A stretch of DNA of 58,618 nt from Fragilaria crotonensis (GCA_022925895.1 JAKSYS010000384.1:1-58618); one strand, 5' to 3'. Positions 10,225 through 20,703 are shown, counted from the stretch's first letter. Notes: a model not told the origin generated them from the letters alone. Program-made: numbers and translations.

Positions 10225-11577
10225 TTATACGTCAACCCATGCAGGAGGATTGGCCGTATAAGACATTATCTCTCCGGACGGTGAATTGGTCATCATTTGA
10301 TACTTGAGAGCCCTGAGCCAAATGCCGTGACTCTTCGGATGAGGTCTCGTTATGCCGCTGTTTTCTTCGCGACACATAGCGCAGGCTCTGGCAACGAACT
10401 CCTCCAGGCCTTCATCTTTTCGGCGTTCTACCGATTCGCCCACGCAGCATTCTGTGTCCATTTGTTGCCGAGTCAGTGTTGCAAGAGCTTCGTCGTGAGA
10501 GGGTCGACCAGCTGGATTTGCAAACGATTGGTCGCCTCCGTAGGTAGTATCTGTGGCGATGGGGTGCCCTAGAAACTGCAAGTGCACTCGAATCTGATGG
10601 GATCTGCCTGTGGATGGTTTGCATACCACCAGCGTAGAATCTGTCTTCACGCAGTAAGATACCACACCAAACGAAGTTTGCGATGCCTTTACTGTACACT
10701 TATAAATGTCATCAGGAAGGTCGTCGAAGGATCCTGCGCGACACACACCGTGCTTGTGTTGTGCTACTCGAGTTGGACACGCAAAGTGCAACCAATGGCT
10801 GTCGGAACAATTGTCGAGCCACGATTCCATGGGTTCCTGGGCGTCAAAGATAGCCTGTAGCGACTCGCGAGAGGTCCAATATCCAAAGGCATTTCGTTTT
10901 CTGCGTTCTAACGTTGTCTCTGTCGTGTACACGCCGCACTTGACTCCATTCTTATTCAAGGGCAGTCGAGGCATGGCGTTTGCATTGAAACAAAGAGGAA
11001 ACTTTCCCTTGACCCGGGCAACATAATACTTGTGAACTTCACCACTTTCAAGGTTGCTCCATTTTTTAGCAGTTTCCGGAAATTTTGCGAACATACATAT
11101 CCCTGACGTGACGCGATCAAGACGATGGATAGTGTACAGCTTTCGGTCGAAGCGTAGCTCCAAAATTGTTTGTAAAGAATTATATCGACTGGAGCCTGTT
11201 GGATGCACCACCATAGTCGACGGCTTATCTACAACCACGAGTTCGTCTGTCTCAGCGATGATTATGATGTCTGGATGTTCCATAATCACGTCAGGCTCGT
11301 GCAAATGTATCGTGTGCGACAGAACATCTTGGCCGTTTTCCAAAACGTGATGGGGAGAAATTCTCTTGTCGGATAATAATATCTTGCCAGTTTGGATTGC
11401 TGCCTCATAGTACTGTTCAGAATACCCTCCGAACTCGTTGCAGTAGACGTCGAGCACCGATTTTCCCGTCCAGCGCGCCTTGACGTGCGTATAATAGGTA
11501 TGGACGTAGGGTGGAACTGATCGAATGAAGCAGTCTCCTGACCTCTGGACAAGCACATTTCCGTCATGCGTTTTCAT
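10225..11577 (-). CDS. RluA-family RNA pseudouridine synthase
   Basis: The 450-residue protein isomerises uridine to pseudouridine in RNA. An S4-like N-terminal region (about 38-90) precedes the catalytic domain. The active-site motif HRLDRVTSGI lies at 151-160, with Asp154 as the expected nucleophile. VVDKPSTMVVHPTG (about 115-128) and GRSHQIRVHLQFLGHPI are the other conserved RluA blocks. The latter is followed by a DTTYGG segment. The layout resembles eukaryotic Pus8/Pus9 and plant RluA-like enzymes, which modify tRNA position 32 or related sites. The insert between the two conserved halves (about 205-305) is long and cysteine-containing. The start is ATG and there is no clear targeting peptide. 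Substrate is inference. Confidence 0.92.
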   Translation of the reverse strand: MKTHDGNVLVQRSGDCFIRSVPPYVHTYYTHVKARWTGKSVLDVYCNEFGGYSEQYYEAAIQTGKILLSDKRISPHHVLENGQDVLSHTIHLHEPDVIMEHPDIIIIAETDELVVVDKPSTMVVHPTGSSRYNSLQTILELRFDRKLYTIHRLDRVTSGICMFAKFPETAKKWSNLESGEVHKYYVARVKGKFPLCFNANAMPRLPLNKNGVKCGVYTTETTLERRKRNAFGYWTSRESLQAIFDAQEPMESWLDNCSDSHWLHFACPTRVAQHKHGVCRAGSFDDLPDDIYKCTVKASQTSFGVVSYCVKTDSTLVVCKPSTGRSHQIRVHLQFLGHPIATDTTYGGDQSFANPAGRPSHDEALATLTRQQMDTECCVGESVERRKDEGLEEFVARACAMCREENSGITRPHPKSHGIWLRALKYQMMTNSPSGEIMSYTANPPAWVDV

Positions 11578-11690
11578 TGTCCAGCTTTTTCAAATACTGC
11601 CATTTTCTTTCCAAATGTCGAGCGTCAGTACGAGAACAGCGGCATCGTCGGCACTAAAACACGGGCCTGATGGGCTGAATTGAGACGCAT
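11578..11690. other. Upstream flank and left target site of the LTR element
   Basis: This short flank lies between the pseudouridine synthase start and the LTR element. Its last four bases, GCAT (11687-11690), are repeated directly after the right LTR (15016-15019) as the target-site duplication. Confidence 0.7.
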
Positions 11691-11801
11691 TGTAACGTGA
11701 GACGATAGTGCGATGATCTGTCCGTCACCCGTGGGTGCTAGTCTAGCCTCACATCACACAACAACCAGCCTGAGCCGATGAACCCTTCCCGTCACGTTAC
11801 A
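11691..11801 (+). repeat. Left LTR of non-autonomous element
   Basis: The 111-bp LTR has perfect 10-bp inverted ends (TGTAACGTGA and TCACGTTACA). It is identical by eye to the copy at 14905-15015. Confidence 0.93.
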
Positions 11802-14800
11802 TGGAAACCTGCCCTCGATTCCCACCCAGGATGCCGACGACCCTTGCTCACCGATGAAGGCAACCAGATCAGGGGCGAAACAAGCGTTCCGCCCCGCTTC
11901 GAACGACGACAACGACCCTTGCAAGATGCCAGCAGAGGATATCGTATTCAAGACGGCTGTTGGAAAACCCGGAGGTAATCGTACTTTCACGCCAGCTTCG
12001 AAGGAGATACGGATACCACTGAGAGTACTACGTGCCACAAAAAAAAAGGGGCGACACAACAAATCAACCCACAACTATGTGATATGAAGAACATAGAAGC
12101 AGGATGGGTGCACCGACCTTTGATGCGGGAGAGGAATAGTATTTACTTGCTACCGATCAGGGAAGTAGGAGTCTCCCGTGTTTCTTTGTTCTTGGCATGG
12201 TCGATACAGCGAGGCAATGCTTCTTGAGGTCAGACAATGGAAACTGCGGTACCAATATTACAGGAAGCAAGCAAAAGCTGGCCTTAGGAAAGAAGAACAA
12301 AAGGAGCATCTCAGTCATACTTCAAACGGCAAAAGCCATCACAGTTGAAGTGCCGTATGAGAATGCGATTGTGTTCGCAATCTTCGAAACGAGAGGGATA
12401 TTTTCACCCTCGCTCAATGTTTCTTGAAACGATCCATTGTCAATGACGACACTGTAGATCTTGTATGGCATGCATTAATGACACTACTCAACTTGTAGAA
12501 TTCACGCACTTTCTTGTTGAGCAGGATATCAATTTCCCCAACATTGCTTTGATCAAGATGACGATTGCCTCGGGGTATTTCGACTGCAGCCTCTCTTTAA
12601 TTGGAGGATGTAGCACCCTCCCGGCTTGCTGCACCATCTCCATCCCCTTTTCACCGCAAGTATATCTTAAAAAAGGAACCCGGTTCTGTCACAAGTCACA
12701 CAACATTCAGAACCGCAACGAGGTGCTCGAGCACTTGAGCGAGAAAGCTTGGCTAGAATTCAAGAGGAACCATCAACGATGTACCTACTCAATGGTAAAA
12801 GGCTTGAATAGCGAGCGAGACACATCTGTCTCAAAAAATTTCAAGCTGGGCCATTCGAAGACAAGGTGTACAAGTTCCCATGGTCCGATCGTTCCCACTA
12901 TACCAAGGCGCCTAATCCCAATCATCAATCAAGTCATTGCGTACCGAGATCCACAATATTGGACTACTAAGAAATGAAGCCCATACCATATCACTGCAGA
13001 TCCCGGCGACAATGTGTAGTTAACACTGTGACTCTTAAACCTATTCGTGTGAGGGAGGAAGCAAAGTTGAACAATACCGCCAGCCAGTCAGCTTCCGACA
13101 AAGCAAAACATTTTCTTCTGGGGACACAAGTGTACCGAAAGCACACGCGGATGGATCCACACTCTAAGTTACTGTCGCTCGCGAGATAAGTGTGAGATGA
13201 TTAGAGTGGAATAATGCATTTCAAGGTTAAGAACAATCTCGGATGTTAAGTCCTCTGCAGGTTCAAGCTCAAGGTTGAATGTGATCGAGACGAATGTCAA
13301 GCCGACAACGATCATCTCCATACTTCAGCACAGTATCGTTGGACGACTTCAATCTCTCCGTGTGACAGACGTGTTGGATTCCTGTGCATCGGTGCATCGA
13401 CAGTACGACAATGCAGAAGGGCCGCAGTTTCAAAACAGCTGAACTTTGAATTCAATAGAGGAGACGTCGCGGTTGTAACTCCATGCATTTGGGACGAGAG
13501 TGGCACAACAAACGCAGGACTTCACCTCATTAAAGTTCCAGGAATTCCTCAGAACGAATCATGGTATGTCATTGTAGGGAAAAGGCAAGGAAACAAGAGG
13601 ACGATGCAAAGCAAACAAGGCAGGTCTTGAAGGGTCACGGATCGAAGGCCTTTAGAATTCATGCAACTTGGTGGAATGAATGAACACGAAAATGGTCTTC
13701 CGACCAAACGTACACCCATTTCACCGACTTCCATTCCTCGCTTCGAACACATAGGAGTAGAATAGCGCGCAAGCACGGTCCCACAATAAGCCCTGAACAG
13801 ACACTGTCGACATCAATGTCAGAAGAAAAGGTTTGCAATTGGGGATCCAGACATCTCATGCAAGATCGCAGATGAACTTCAAGGCCAGCTACAATCTCCC
13901 ATCAAATGTCAAGATTACGAGTTATGAGCTCAACCGCAAATCGGTCAAGGTCAACTATTACAAGTATCTGGCTTGTAAGCATTCCTTCGAGCAGGCTAAT
14001 AACTCAGTACACATGCTTCATCCAAGGATCCACCCTGCACACTTTGTTTGCATCGGTGCATTGCACGTCAACATTACTAGTAACGTATTGCAATCGTCAA
14101 CAAACCAAGACAAAACAAAACCGACTCCCCCAATATGACTGCTGCAGGTGCTGCTCGACCATCAAAGTTCCAAGACAAGAGAGCACTACTACAAATCGAG
14201 TAAGCTGAAGTCCGGTACTAAACAAATCACGGGTGAGAACTATACAATCCGAGAGCATACCAACTACATACATCAAATACGAATGAGAGCATAAATGACA
14301 AACAGCATATTGAGCACCCGAACACCAGAAAAACAGACCAACATCCGTAAGCTTCATCAAACTGTGACGGTCCTGCACATCTCAACCCCCTTGCAACTCT
14401 TACCCACAGGAGACAGGTCCGGAGGAAATAGGCATGGCCAAGCTGAGTCCCCGGAGTTGTTGTGTCACTCTCGCAGTAGGATGGTCTCGGACCAGACCCG
14501 GAAACGAAGTACGAAAGCTGAAGGCGACACGTAGCGGCCGGGAACGACCCGATAACCGGTTCACTCCACGAGGTACGCAAGCGGCAAACTGGAGGGAGAG
14601 CCCGCCAGGCCCACCGGGTTTAGATGGACTGGGTAAGCAGACCTGCAGTCCCAGGGCAAACACGGGCGGCGCTGCCACTGAAGAATACTCGTGGTGCTAT
14701 GGAAAGGGCACGACGCGGTCACCCAGTTCTAATTCAGCAGGAATACGACGCGAAGGCGATGGAAAGAACAACCTGAATACGACAGCGATGCACCCCCTAT

Positions 14801-14904
14801 CGAGTAAGTACTGGCACTGATTAGTGAGGAAGCGGTGCCGCGACGTCTTTTAAGGCCCCTTTTAGCTAAAACAGACCAGCCACCACAAAGAAGAGAAGGA
14901 GGGA
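11802..14904 (+). other. Interior of the LTR element, no recognised protein
   Basis: Several open frames exist. One covers 12465-12977 (170 codons from ATG). Another is open without ATG at about 13250-13630 and contains a stretch that reads like protein (GDVAVVTPCIWDESG). A third covers 14434-14820 (128 codons) in GC-rich DNA. None carries retroviral motifs or a family I can name. The interior may be captured host sequence or a rearranged gag-like region. Confidence 0.4.
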
Positions 14905-15015
14905 TGTAACGTGAGACGATAGTGCGATGATCTGTCCGTCACCCGTGGGTGCTAGTCTAGCCTCACATCACACAACAACCAGCCTGAGCCGATGAACCCT
15001 TCCCGTCACGTTACA
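14905..15015 (+). repeat. Right LTR of non-autonomous element
   Basis: This is the second copy of the 111-bp LTR, preceded by the polypurine tract and followed by the GCAT target duplication at 15016-15019. Confidence 0.93.
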
Positions 15016-15388
15016 GCATCAAGCGCGAGCTGCTGCGTCCACATTCTTATCACTTCGCGCTGTAGGCATATGACATATTAGAGTACCATGTTTTCGCTAC
15101 ATAGTTGCAGTACCAGGTACCAGGTACTCGAGTAGTATGTTCCTAGTAGTACTTCCTACATGTGGTTGTGTTCGCTCTCTTCAATGATCATACACTGCAC
15201 AGTACTCCAGTACAGGTCTATTCAAGAGGAAAATTGACAGAATGGCTCGAGCGACCAAGCCAGCCACGAAGTGTACACGGACAATGACGAGAATAGGACG
15301 TTGGAGCATTTGGAGTTGTAGCATGGTGAAGGCATATAATGCAGGTACTCTATAGTTGCATGACATGGAGCATACGCCAGGAAGACCT
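15016..15388. other. Intergenic region with GTAC words
   Basis: The GCAT target duplication is at its left edge. It is followed by GTAC-rich DNA (15080-15160, 15190-15220). No gene is supported. Confidence 0.4.
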
Positions 15389-16261
15389 CTAGGAGCTGTT
15401 ATCTTCAAGGTCTGGAATGGGCATTTCAAAGTAGCGTCGCTTTGTCCACTCGATGACATCGTCGATGCCACCACTGCCGCCTCCAAGGTATCTGGGTCCG
15501 CTCTCCTTGGGAACACTAGCCATTGCTTCCTCAAGAGTCACGAACCTTATTCGCTGCAAAATCTTTTGCTTCGTAAAGAACGACGCAATCTTAATCAGTC
15601 CATTGATGACAATTCGCATTGCCGGCGAAGCTCCAGCGATGTAGATCGCTTGCGGACGAAACGGCATGGACTGGTTGATCTTTTGTAGCTTCGATTCATT
15701 TCCGACCTGCTTGAAAGTGCCTCGATTGGATGTATCAATTACAAAGGTAATACCCTCTCGCAATGACAAGTGGTCCGCGTGAATAGCAATGACATACAAG
15801 ATTCCAGCCCGAATCGACGTCTTCTCTTCACTCTCAAGGATGGCCTTGTGGCTCCGAATCCACAAGACTTGACGGTTATCGAAGTCTCGTCCGCATGGAA
15901 CATAGTAGTCTCTGAGAAACTGCTCCACCGATGGATCCGCCCACAAATCCTCATCCGATTCGACATTGGTCATGCCACAAGCAGCAATGGCCTTCAGGTA
16001 ACGGCGGAACTTGTCGGCCGCTTCGTCCACTCGATTTTTGCAAACAACAACAAGATATGCCAGGAACCGTGGATTCACGTAAGTAAGTTTGTCCTCGTCT
16101 TGCAAACGTTTCTTAACTTCTCTCATCGCTGCCAACTCCTCTGGCAAGTAGACAATCGCTTTCCTATTGTCGGCAATATCATTGAGTGCGCCTTCGACAC
16201 TCTTGAGATTGAACACGGCTGTGCTTTCCTTTTGGTTAGAATCTCCATCATCGGGCTTCAT
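15389..16261 (-). CDS. CRAL-TRIO (Sec14-like) lipid-binding protein
   Basis: The 290-residue cytosolic-type protein resembles Sec14-like lipid transfer proteins. Residues 50-95 match the CRAL-TRIO N-terminal helical region (RFLAYLVVVCKNRVDEAADKF), and residues 110-270 match the lipid-binding lobe. Within it, GITFVIDTSNRG is the central strand and PFRPQAIYIAGASPAMRIVINGLIK leads into the gate helix (shown here in part as family evidence only). The ending LGGGSGGIDDVIEWTKRR is typical of this fold. There is no TM or signal peptide and no GOLD or other extra domain. It probably moves phosphoinositides or another lipid between membranes; the ligand is unknown. The start is ATG. Confidence 0.85.
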   Translation of the reverse strand: MKPDDGDSNQKESTAVFNLKSVEGALNDIADNRKAIVYLPEELAAMREVKKRLQDEDKLTYVNPRFLAYLVVVCKNRVDEAADKFRRYLKAIAACGMTNVESDEDLWADPSVEQFLRDYYVPCGRDFDNRQVLWIRSHKAILESEEKTSIRAGILYVIAIHADHLSLREGITFVIDTSNRGTFKQVGNESKLQKINQSMPFRPQAIYIAGASPAMRIVINGLIKIASFFTKQKILQRIRFVTLEEAMASVPKESGPRYLGGGSGGIDDVIEWTKRRYFEMPIPDLEDNSS

Positions 16262-16701
16262 TGTAATGGTTCAAGTCCATAATGTGTGCCGAGTGACTTC
16301 CTCGACGACGAAATGTTGTACATAATTTTGTTGTTCGAAGCGTTTCGCAACGAACATGGTTGAATTCCGCGCTCCTCAGTGTATTACCAGGTTGGCAGTT
16401 ATATATGCACAAATACCAAGTTTCTCGTCGCTTTGAATCCCGGGAGGTGGAAAACAATGAAGCTACATGCATACGCTAGTACATGTAGGAAATCCATTTT
16501 TTCCTTGTACATACTTGGTGTGTACAACTTCATAACCCATTTCGGAGTACAAGTACAATTGTACGGAGTTCTACGATGACATAATCCGACCAAACAGACC
16601 AATGGAGTGTGAACTGTGAACTCGTTCCTTTCTCCTATCCAGCTCTGCATGGTGCGAAGTGCAAAGACTAAACTGCTTGATGTACATCCAATTCACAGAC
16701 A
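16262..16701. other. Divergent intergenic region
   Basis: This is the shared upstream region of the CRAL-TRIO and EF-hand genes. It contains scattered GTAC words (about 16480-16570) and no supported gene or repeat. Confidence 0.4.
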
Positions 16702-17109
16702 ATGTCACAACCGCAATCAACAAATGCAACGCTTAAGGCACTCTTCGAAGATGGCGATTCGGACTTTGCTGAAGAATTCAAAGACAAGGTCGGAGCCATT
16801 CACGAGTTTTTCGATCGCGACCAAGATGGTTATTTGAACAAGAAGGAGTTGGCGGATTTGCAATACAAAACTTCAGGGACAGAATTAGACAGTGACCAAT
16901 ATGTTATGGTGTGCAAGGCACTCGGCTGTCATCCGAACGAAGGTATACCGATTGACGCATTGCGATTGACCTATGCTGCCGACGGCACCGATTTGGACGA
17001 TGACTACTACAAGGTATTCCCAGAGCAGAAGAAGCTTAAGAAGACTAGCGATGCGGACGAAGACAAGGTCTATGAAGTTGGGGAAGGGGGTGTAGATATT
17101 TCTGAGTAA
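16702..17109 (+). CDS. Small EF-hand calcium-binding protein
   Basis: The 135-residue protein has one canonical EF-hand loop at residues 38-49 (DRDQDGYLNKKE), with acidic residues at loop positions 1, 3, 5 and 12 and the glycine at 6. A second half (about 70-110) has the spacing of a degenerate hand with no proper loop. The C-terminus is acidic. No myristoylation glycine, signal peptide or other domain is seen, so it is likely a soluble calcium sensor or buffer. The start is ATG. It is convergent with the UXT gene, 37 bp away. Confidence 0.82.
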   Translation: MSQPQSTNATLKALFEDGDSDFAEEFKDKVGAIHEFFDRDQDGYLNKKELADLQYKTSGTELDSDQYVMVCKALGCHPNEGIPIDALRLTYAADGTDLDDDYYKVFPEQKKLKKTSDADEDKVYEVGEGGVDISE

Positions 17110-17146
17110 TGTTTTGAACCCCCAGTAATTTTTGGAATAGCTCTAC

Positions 17147-17695
17147 TCATGCCCTCCTACCGGCAAGCTCGTCAGCCAATTGCTCCAATAACAGTAACGA
17201 TGCCTGCAAATGACGAGCAACCTGCGCTGCACTTTCTGCTCTTTGTTCCAATACACTATTTAGAAACTGAATTCGTTTTTCGCAAAATGCTATTGCTTCG
17301 GGTATGGTCATCTCCGCATGAAAACCCATGCCGACGTGAACGAACAGTTTCGAGTTGTCGTTTGCGACGGCCTCACAGTATACTGTTTGGTGTCCTAAGT
17401 CCACCAACGCTTTCATCGACGAGGATGGTATCAGGGATTGAAGTTTGACAGATAAATCGCGATAGTCTTTGATCTCATTTTCTATTTCCTCCCGGGCTTC
17501 CACTCGTTTCTTTAGTTCGGGATGCAACGTGTGATCAATGAAAGCAGCGTATTGCTTCAACTTGGCTTCGTCGCCTTCTTCACTTGAGTCATTTCTGGAT
17601 GATGCAGCCTTCATGAGATGGCTGTTGGCTGTAATCGGAATGATTCTCGCTACTGCTCCTTCCCCATCACACTTCGTGTTGTGCTTTTTTGCCAT
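17147..17695 (-). CDS. UXT-like prefoldin-family protein
   Basis: From the ATG at 17695 the protein has 182 residues; the frame stays open further upstream but the extra 64 residues look untranslated. After a polar N-terminus comes a long helix (about 45-85), then short beta segments (HQTVYCEAVANDNSKLFVHV), then a second long helix, the alpha-prefoldin coiled-coil layout. The segment GMGFHAEMTIPEAIAFCEKR matches the human UXT region [20 protein letters not shown]. UXT is part of the R2TP/URI prefoldin-like complex that helps assemble RNA polymerases and other large complexes. An RNA polymerase subunit (RPB8) is also in this window, but 27 kb away, so this is not a linkage. Confidence 0.82.
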   Translation of the reverse strand: MAKKHNTKCDGEGAVARIIPITANSHLMKAASSRNDSSEEGDEAKLKQYAAFIDHTLHPELKKRVEAREEIENEIKDYRDLSVKLQSLIPSSSMKALVDLGHQTVYCEAVANDNSKLFVHVGMGFHAEMTIPEAIAFCEKRIQFLNSVLEQRAESAAQVARHLQASLLLLEQLADELAGRRA

Positions 17696-18098
17696 GTTAC
17701 TTCGGAGAAGATATTCATCATGTATGGATACCAGTAGTATTCGTGTATTAATACACAGTGTACAATGCGGCTTTTGAACATGAACATTGAACTGTGTCCA
17801 ATGTCCAGTGTCATACTCCGTGTATTTCATATTTGCATAGACCAGTAGACCTACATTGAACTGTGAACTGTAAAAATAATCCCACAAAATGAATCAAAGT
17901 CCAGTACAATTGTACTTGTACGGGTAGCGTTGGAAATCAGTATCGCGGAATACCAGAACGTACGCAACAGGAGCGTAGCACGAAATTGCCAGCGACGGCT
18001 CTACGACCTGCTTACTGAAGCCGTCACAGGGTTACTCCTTCCTCATTTCCTAACTCCTTTCCCAGCACACTGCTCATCATCAGCATCCGTCATCCATA
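17696..18098. other. Divergent intergenic region
   Basis: This is upstream DNA shared by the UXT-like gene and the small three-exon gene. It has a few GTAC words and no supported gene or repeat. The open frame extending the UXT gene upstream is judged non-coding because of its composition. Confidence 0.35.
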
Positions 18099-18665
18099 AT
18101 GGACAACATTACCAAGAAAGCCGAAGTTGAAGCGTTCCTCAAGCAGGAGATGACTGAATCCAAAAAGATTTGGTCCATGAGAGGTCCCGAGGCCCGATTG
18201 CAGGCGTATCACGCTCGTCTCAATGGCCCCAAGACCTGGCGTCAAATGAAGGGAGTTGAGCTCATGATGCACGAAGCCAACCACGTTGGTAACCGTCCGT
18301 TTGTGATTGGATTGGTGTAAGTGACAAGCGATGAAGGAGGATGCGGAGCAATGGTTTTGATCGTTTGTGTTTTTACATATTGAACTGTATTCGCTGAATA
18401 ATAAATTATTTTTAATTTCGATATTCATTCGCCAGTAACCCATCTCTCACGCCCAGTTCTTCTCCATTCTCACAACAGAACCATCGCTGCTGGATGCTTG
18501 TACTTGCAGACGACCTTCACAGGTGAGTTTCCTTGTCTTTGCTGCTTCGTTTGTGCTGAATCTGTTGCCTTTTTACTGACTCATTTCCTTGTTACTACGT
18601 TAGACGAGATGAAGGCGAATTCCGAGTACTGGCAAACTTTCCACGCGACCGACAAGAAACACTAG
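18099..18665 (+). CDS. Small three-exon protein with one TM segment, probably mitochondrial
   Basis: Exons are 18099-18316, 18479-18522 and 18604-18665. The two introns (18317-18478, donor GTAAGT, acceptor CAG; 18523-18603, donor GTGAGT, acceptor TAG) are GT-AG, and joining gives an uninterrupted 107-residue protein. Unspliced, the first exon meets TAA inside the donor. Residues 1-65 are charged and helical (KKAEVEAFLKQEMTESKKIW), residues 67-85 form one hydrophobic helix (PFVIGLVTIAAGCLYLQT), and the end is polar. Small single-pass proteins like this are typical of respiratory complex accessory subunits, which is an inference; no family is recognised. Confidence 0.7.
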
Positions 18666-18896
18666 ATTCTGCCCGTGAGCTTGGCCGTCCTATAATGCTC
18701 TTCTCTATAGCACCTCTCAATCACCAACATATTTTTTCATGTCTAGGCTTGTTGTTCTAGTTGTTTCTGCCGTAGCTCGAGACGTGGCAGGGGAGTTGAG
18801 GCCTTGAAGACATGTCGTAGGCTTTGTTTAAATACAAGAACTCATCAGAGGAACAATTCATGATATGGCACACTAACTTCTACTAAAGTACGAAGC

Positions 18897-20522
18897 CTAC
18901 GACTGTTCACCATCCTTCGCTCCCATGGACATGCTCTTGGCTTGCTTTATCATTTCCTCTTGGTCAGCTTCTGTGACTTCCTGGCCTTGAGCCTTTGCCA
19001 TAGTAGTCATTGCTGCAACTGTAGCTCGCGCCTTGATATCTTCCGAGTTTATGTCCTTGACACCGCCACCTCCCTTACCGGCCTCATAAAATTCACGACC
19101 AAGAATTAGAATTCCTTCAGCACGCTTCAGGCGCTCTTCTTGAGAGACACTAGCATCGGAGAATATCTTGTAGCAAACTTCCTTGAGCGTCTTAGAGATG
19201 TCACGAACGTTTATAGCCCATGCCAGTTCCAAAATGGCAGGTAACGACTCCTCCATCTTCTCCGTCAACTCAGCTTGCTGCTCAGGGGTGAGCTCCACAC
19301 CATCCTTCATGCCTCGTTGAACCGACTCGACTTCTTTTATGGCCTTCTGACCCTTTGACGCAGCCTTGACCCCAGCACTCACAATTTGCATATTATTGTT
19401 CATCATTTTCATGTTCTTCTTGGCTCTCGCAGCATGACCTTCCATGCCAAGAAAACTTGTCTTGAAACCAAGGAACTCCTCCGATTCAACCTGCAGAGCG
19501 AATCCAATGGTGTTACAAAAGACATCACCGAAGGTACCTTTGACGATCGTTGCCGCTTCCTCTCGGCAGCTCTTTGCAAATTCCTCTTCGGACACAATGC
19601 CACTACTGAAGTCGGATACACGCTTCACAATATTCATGGCACACTTGACTTCACGTTTGCGTTGTCGGAACTCTGCCTCCTCACTAGAAGCCTTCTTACC
19701 CATGACTTCGTCGGCTTCATCTTCGACTGTGTCTGTCTGTGACTGATCAATGACATCCTTCATCAGAGTATCTGCCGTGTTTGCGATCCACAGTTCACCA
19801 ATGTAAGGTTCGACAAGATGAGACCCGAACATGACGGCGAAGAAGACAAGTGGATCCATCTGTTGATGTGTTTCTTCTCCAGCGTTCTCAGATTTACCGT
19901 TGCGATCGTAATTTCTGCGTGATTCTTCATTAGACAAGATTTGATAGGCCTGACCAAGTTTCTGAAAGTTTTTGGCGGCTTCAGGATCATCCGGATTCTT
20001 ATCCGGATGACATTTTCGAGCTTCCTTGTAGTACGCCTTTTTGATGTCCGCTTGTGTGGCACTTGTGGATACGTTCAACAAATCATAAAATTCTCGATCC
20101 TTGACTTGACGCTCATTCGCAGCAACACCACCTGCAGATGAAGCACCTCCGCCACGGGCAGCCTCCATGGCTTGAATTTCTTCCCATTCCTTGTCCAAAT
20201 AATAAAAATACCATTCTCGTCTTCGTTCATCCCAAATCTTCCCTTGGTTCGAGCTCCTCATTGCTTCCGCCGAGTTGACAACACCTCGCGTCATTTGGTA
20301 GGCACCGACGGCAACTCCCATGACGGGTAGCGCTACGGCAGACGCCACTCCAGTACCCAGACCTGTGACGAAACCGCGGAAGCCATCTTGTTGGGCGCCC
20401 ACAATGGGCTGAGCAATCAGGGAGGCAATCCCAGCAGCAGTGCCCTTTGCAACGCTTTTCAGTCCTGAACTCAGACCAGCCCAACCGTCTTTGGGTTTAC
20501 GCGTCGAAAACAGTGCATTCAT
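18897..20522 (-). CDS. DnaJ protein with DnaJ-X-like C-terminal region
   Basis: The 541-residue co-chaperone would stimulate an Hsp70 ATPase. Residues 20-90 are glycine- and alanine-rich hydrophobic helices (GTAAGIASLIAQPI; GFVTGLGTGVASAV), resembling the end domain of Vps13-type proteins, and may bind membranes. The J domain spans about 142-208 with the HPD motif at 172-174. Next comes DPLVFFAVMFGSHLVEPYIGEL, whose layout matches the DnaJ-X region found in yeast Caj1-like and plant J-proteins (shown over the 20-residue limit only in part: LVFFAVMFGSHLVEPYIG). The remainder is helical and charged. There is no CxxCxGxG zinc region, so it is class C/B-like. Location at a membrane surface is inference. 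The start is ATG. Confidence 0.88.
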   Translation of the reverse strand: MNALFSTRKPKDGWAGLSSGLKSVAKGTAAGIASLIAQPIVGAQQDGFRGFVTGLGTGVASAVALPVMGVAVGAYQMTRGVVNSAEAMRSSNQGKIWDERRREWYFYYLDKEWEEIQAMEAARGGGASSAGGVAANERQVKDREFYDLLNVSTSATQADIKKAYYKEARKCHPDKNPDDPEAAKNFQKLGQAYQILSNEESRRNYDRNGKSENAGEETHQQMDPLVFFAVMFGSHLVEPYIGELWIANTADTLMKDVIDQSQTDTVEDEADEVMGKKASSEEAEFRQRKREVKCAMNIVKRVSDFSSGIVSEEEFAKSCREEAATIVKGTFGDVFCNTIGFALQVESEEFLGFKTSFLGMEGHAARAKKNMKMMNNNMQIVSAGVKAASKGQKAIKEVESVQRGMKDGVELTPEQQAELTEKMEESLPAILELAWAINVRDISKTLKEVCYKIFSDASVSQEERLKRAEGILILGREFYEAGKGGGGVKDINSEDIKARATVAAMTTMAKAQGQEVTEADQEEMIKQAKSMSMGAKDGEQS

Positions 20523-20703
20523 AACATCGCGACTCTTTGGTAAGTTGAAACAGCGAGAACGAGTGAGTCTTGGCGAGAGGGAAGACGGAATTAAATCTCA
20601 ATCGATACCGGTACTAATAGTATGTATCCCAAACATTATACCAACTGTTCCTTGTGAAAACTCCAAGTCGGCTGTTGGTGCGGGACGGTGTGGTTGTACC
20701 TCC

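Larger units (their letters stand above)
11691..15015 (+). mobile_element. Non-autonomous LTR retrotransposon with identical 111-bp LTRs
   Basis: Two identical direct repeats (11691-11801 and 14905-15015) bound 3.1 kb of unique DNA. Each starts TG and ends CA, is flanked outside by GCAT, and the right one is preceded by a purine-only tract (AGAAGAGAAGGAGGGA, ending at 14904), the polypurine primer expected on the plus strand. Directly after the left LTR, TGGAAACCTGCCC begins with the TGG of a primer-binding site, though I cannot match it to a tRNA. The interior has no recognisable gag, protease, reverse transcriptase or integrase motif. Identical LTRs suggest a recent insertion driven by enzymes supplied in trans. 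Confidence 0.88.

Noticed and set aside
12465-12977. 170-codon open frame inside the LTR element
   Set aside because: No domain or repeat pattern; frames of this size can arise by chance, so it is noted but not called as a gene.
14434-14820. 128-codon open frame near the right LTR
   Set aside because: It lies in GC-rich DNA with low stop density; the translation shows no gag or other motif.
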